Part shown: positions 33,158 to 33,331 of the stretch, in pieces | Numbering within the stretch: position 1 is the stretch's first letter | Layout of the letters: each line of letters begins with the position of its first letter | DNA from: Prochloraceae cyanobacterium | GTDB taxonomy: Bacteria > Cyanobacteriota > Cyanobacteriia > Cyanobacteriales > JASJDA01 | DNA length: 33,331 bases | Direction: 5' to 3' | Assembly (NCBI GenBank): GCA_030065265.1 | Contig: JASJCW010000040.1 | Span: forward strand, 1-33,331 | Program-made: the position numbers and the translations under genes | Notes under the pieces: generated by a model | What the model saw: only the letters and a program-made list of their open reading frames with translations | Told to the model about the DNA's origin: nothing | The model's database searches: none

Positions 33158-33331
33158 TTATACTTGCTGATTGAAATATTTTCTCCTCCTCCACTTAAAA
33201 CATTGCGTTCTCGACAAACGCTCGTTTTTGAAGAGGGGAATCCTCAGTAAATTAGGTTGTAAAGAATTTTGATTAATATCTATTGGATCTAAATAAGTAG
33301 TAATCTGATAACAATCCTTTCTAACTTCATC
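33158..33331 (-). CDS. possible 3' end of an unidentified gene running off the window
   Basis: A minus-strand frame is open from the right edge to a TAA at 33158-33160 (57 residues: DEVRKDCYQITTYLDPIDIN to the basic end RRRKYFNQQV). I recognise no family. Its position, 166 bp upstream of the DUF1816 gene on the same strand, would suit the end of a real gene, but a chance open frame is possible in AT-rich DNA. Confidence 0.3.
   Translation of the reverse strand, partial: DEVRKDCYQITTYLDPIDINQNSLQPNLLRIPLFKNERLSRTQCFKWRRRKYFNQQV

Overview
This 33.3 kb window is cyanobacterial chromosome. It carries psaD (photosystem I), zipN/ftn2 (cyanobacterial cell division), a PATAN/DUF4388 protein, a DUF1816 protein, and many copies of the HIP1 palindrome GCGATCGC (for example at 720, 9874, 14625 and 14653). 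Base composition is AT-rich, and several spacers hold arrays of 7-bp repeats of the kind known from filamentous and colonial cyanobacteria. I cannot name the genus from the sequence. There are no tRNA or rRNA genes, no CRISPR array, no transposase and no prophage. Most of the window is core metabolism and signalling.

Layout, left to right. 1-2412: 3' part of gcvP (glycine cleavage). 2489-5766: a small unknown gene, tenA (thiamine salvage), and a minus-strand pair consisting of a leucine-rich-variant-repeat protein and a DNA methyltransferase; tenA and the methyltransferase overlap tail to tail. 5973-8273: zipN/ftn2. 8675-9709: pdhA. 10077-11675: a PATAN-domain protein and a TPR-like protein separated by a heptamer array. 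12036-16785: recQ, a DUF427 protein, trpE and psaD. 16929-19016: a DICT-GAF histidine kinase. 19589-20578: msrP. 20653-21674: an XRE regulator/ImmA-IrrE protease pair. 21948-24057: two tandem paralogous coiled-coil proteins. 24124-27540: a large hybrid histidine kinase. 27846-29150: hemL. 29771-31391: a small gene, then dnaN. 31645-32622: a TonB-like protein. 32758-32991: a DUF1816 protein. At the right edge is the end of an unrecognised minus-strand frame.

The most unusual part is 20653-24057. A translationally coupled XRE/ImmA-type pair diverges from a two-gene operon of coiled-coil paralogs. The spacer between them holds two operator-like palindromes sharing the half-site TTGAATA, placed around a TATAAT box, plus a nested set of inverted repeats that could fold as a branched RNA leader. 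I infer, but cannot show, that the regulator pair controls itself and perhaps the putative filament-forming proteins. Other points worth checking are the heptamer arrays, the repeat-protein/methyltransferase pair, an HLR1-like (RpaB) site upstream of psaD, and a start-less open frame upstream of msrP.
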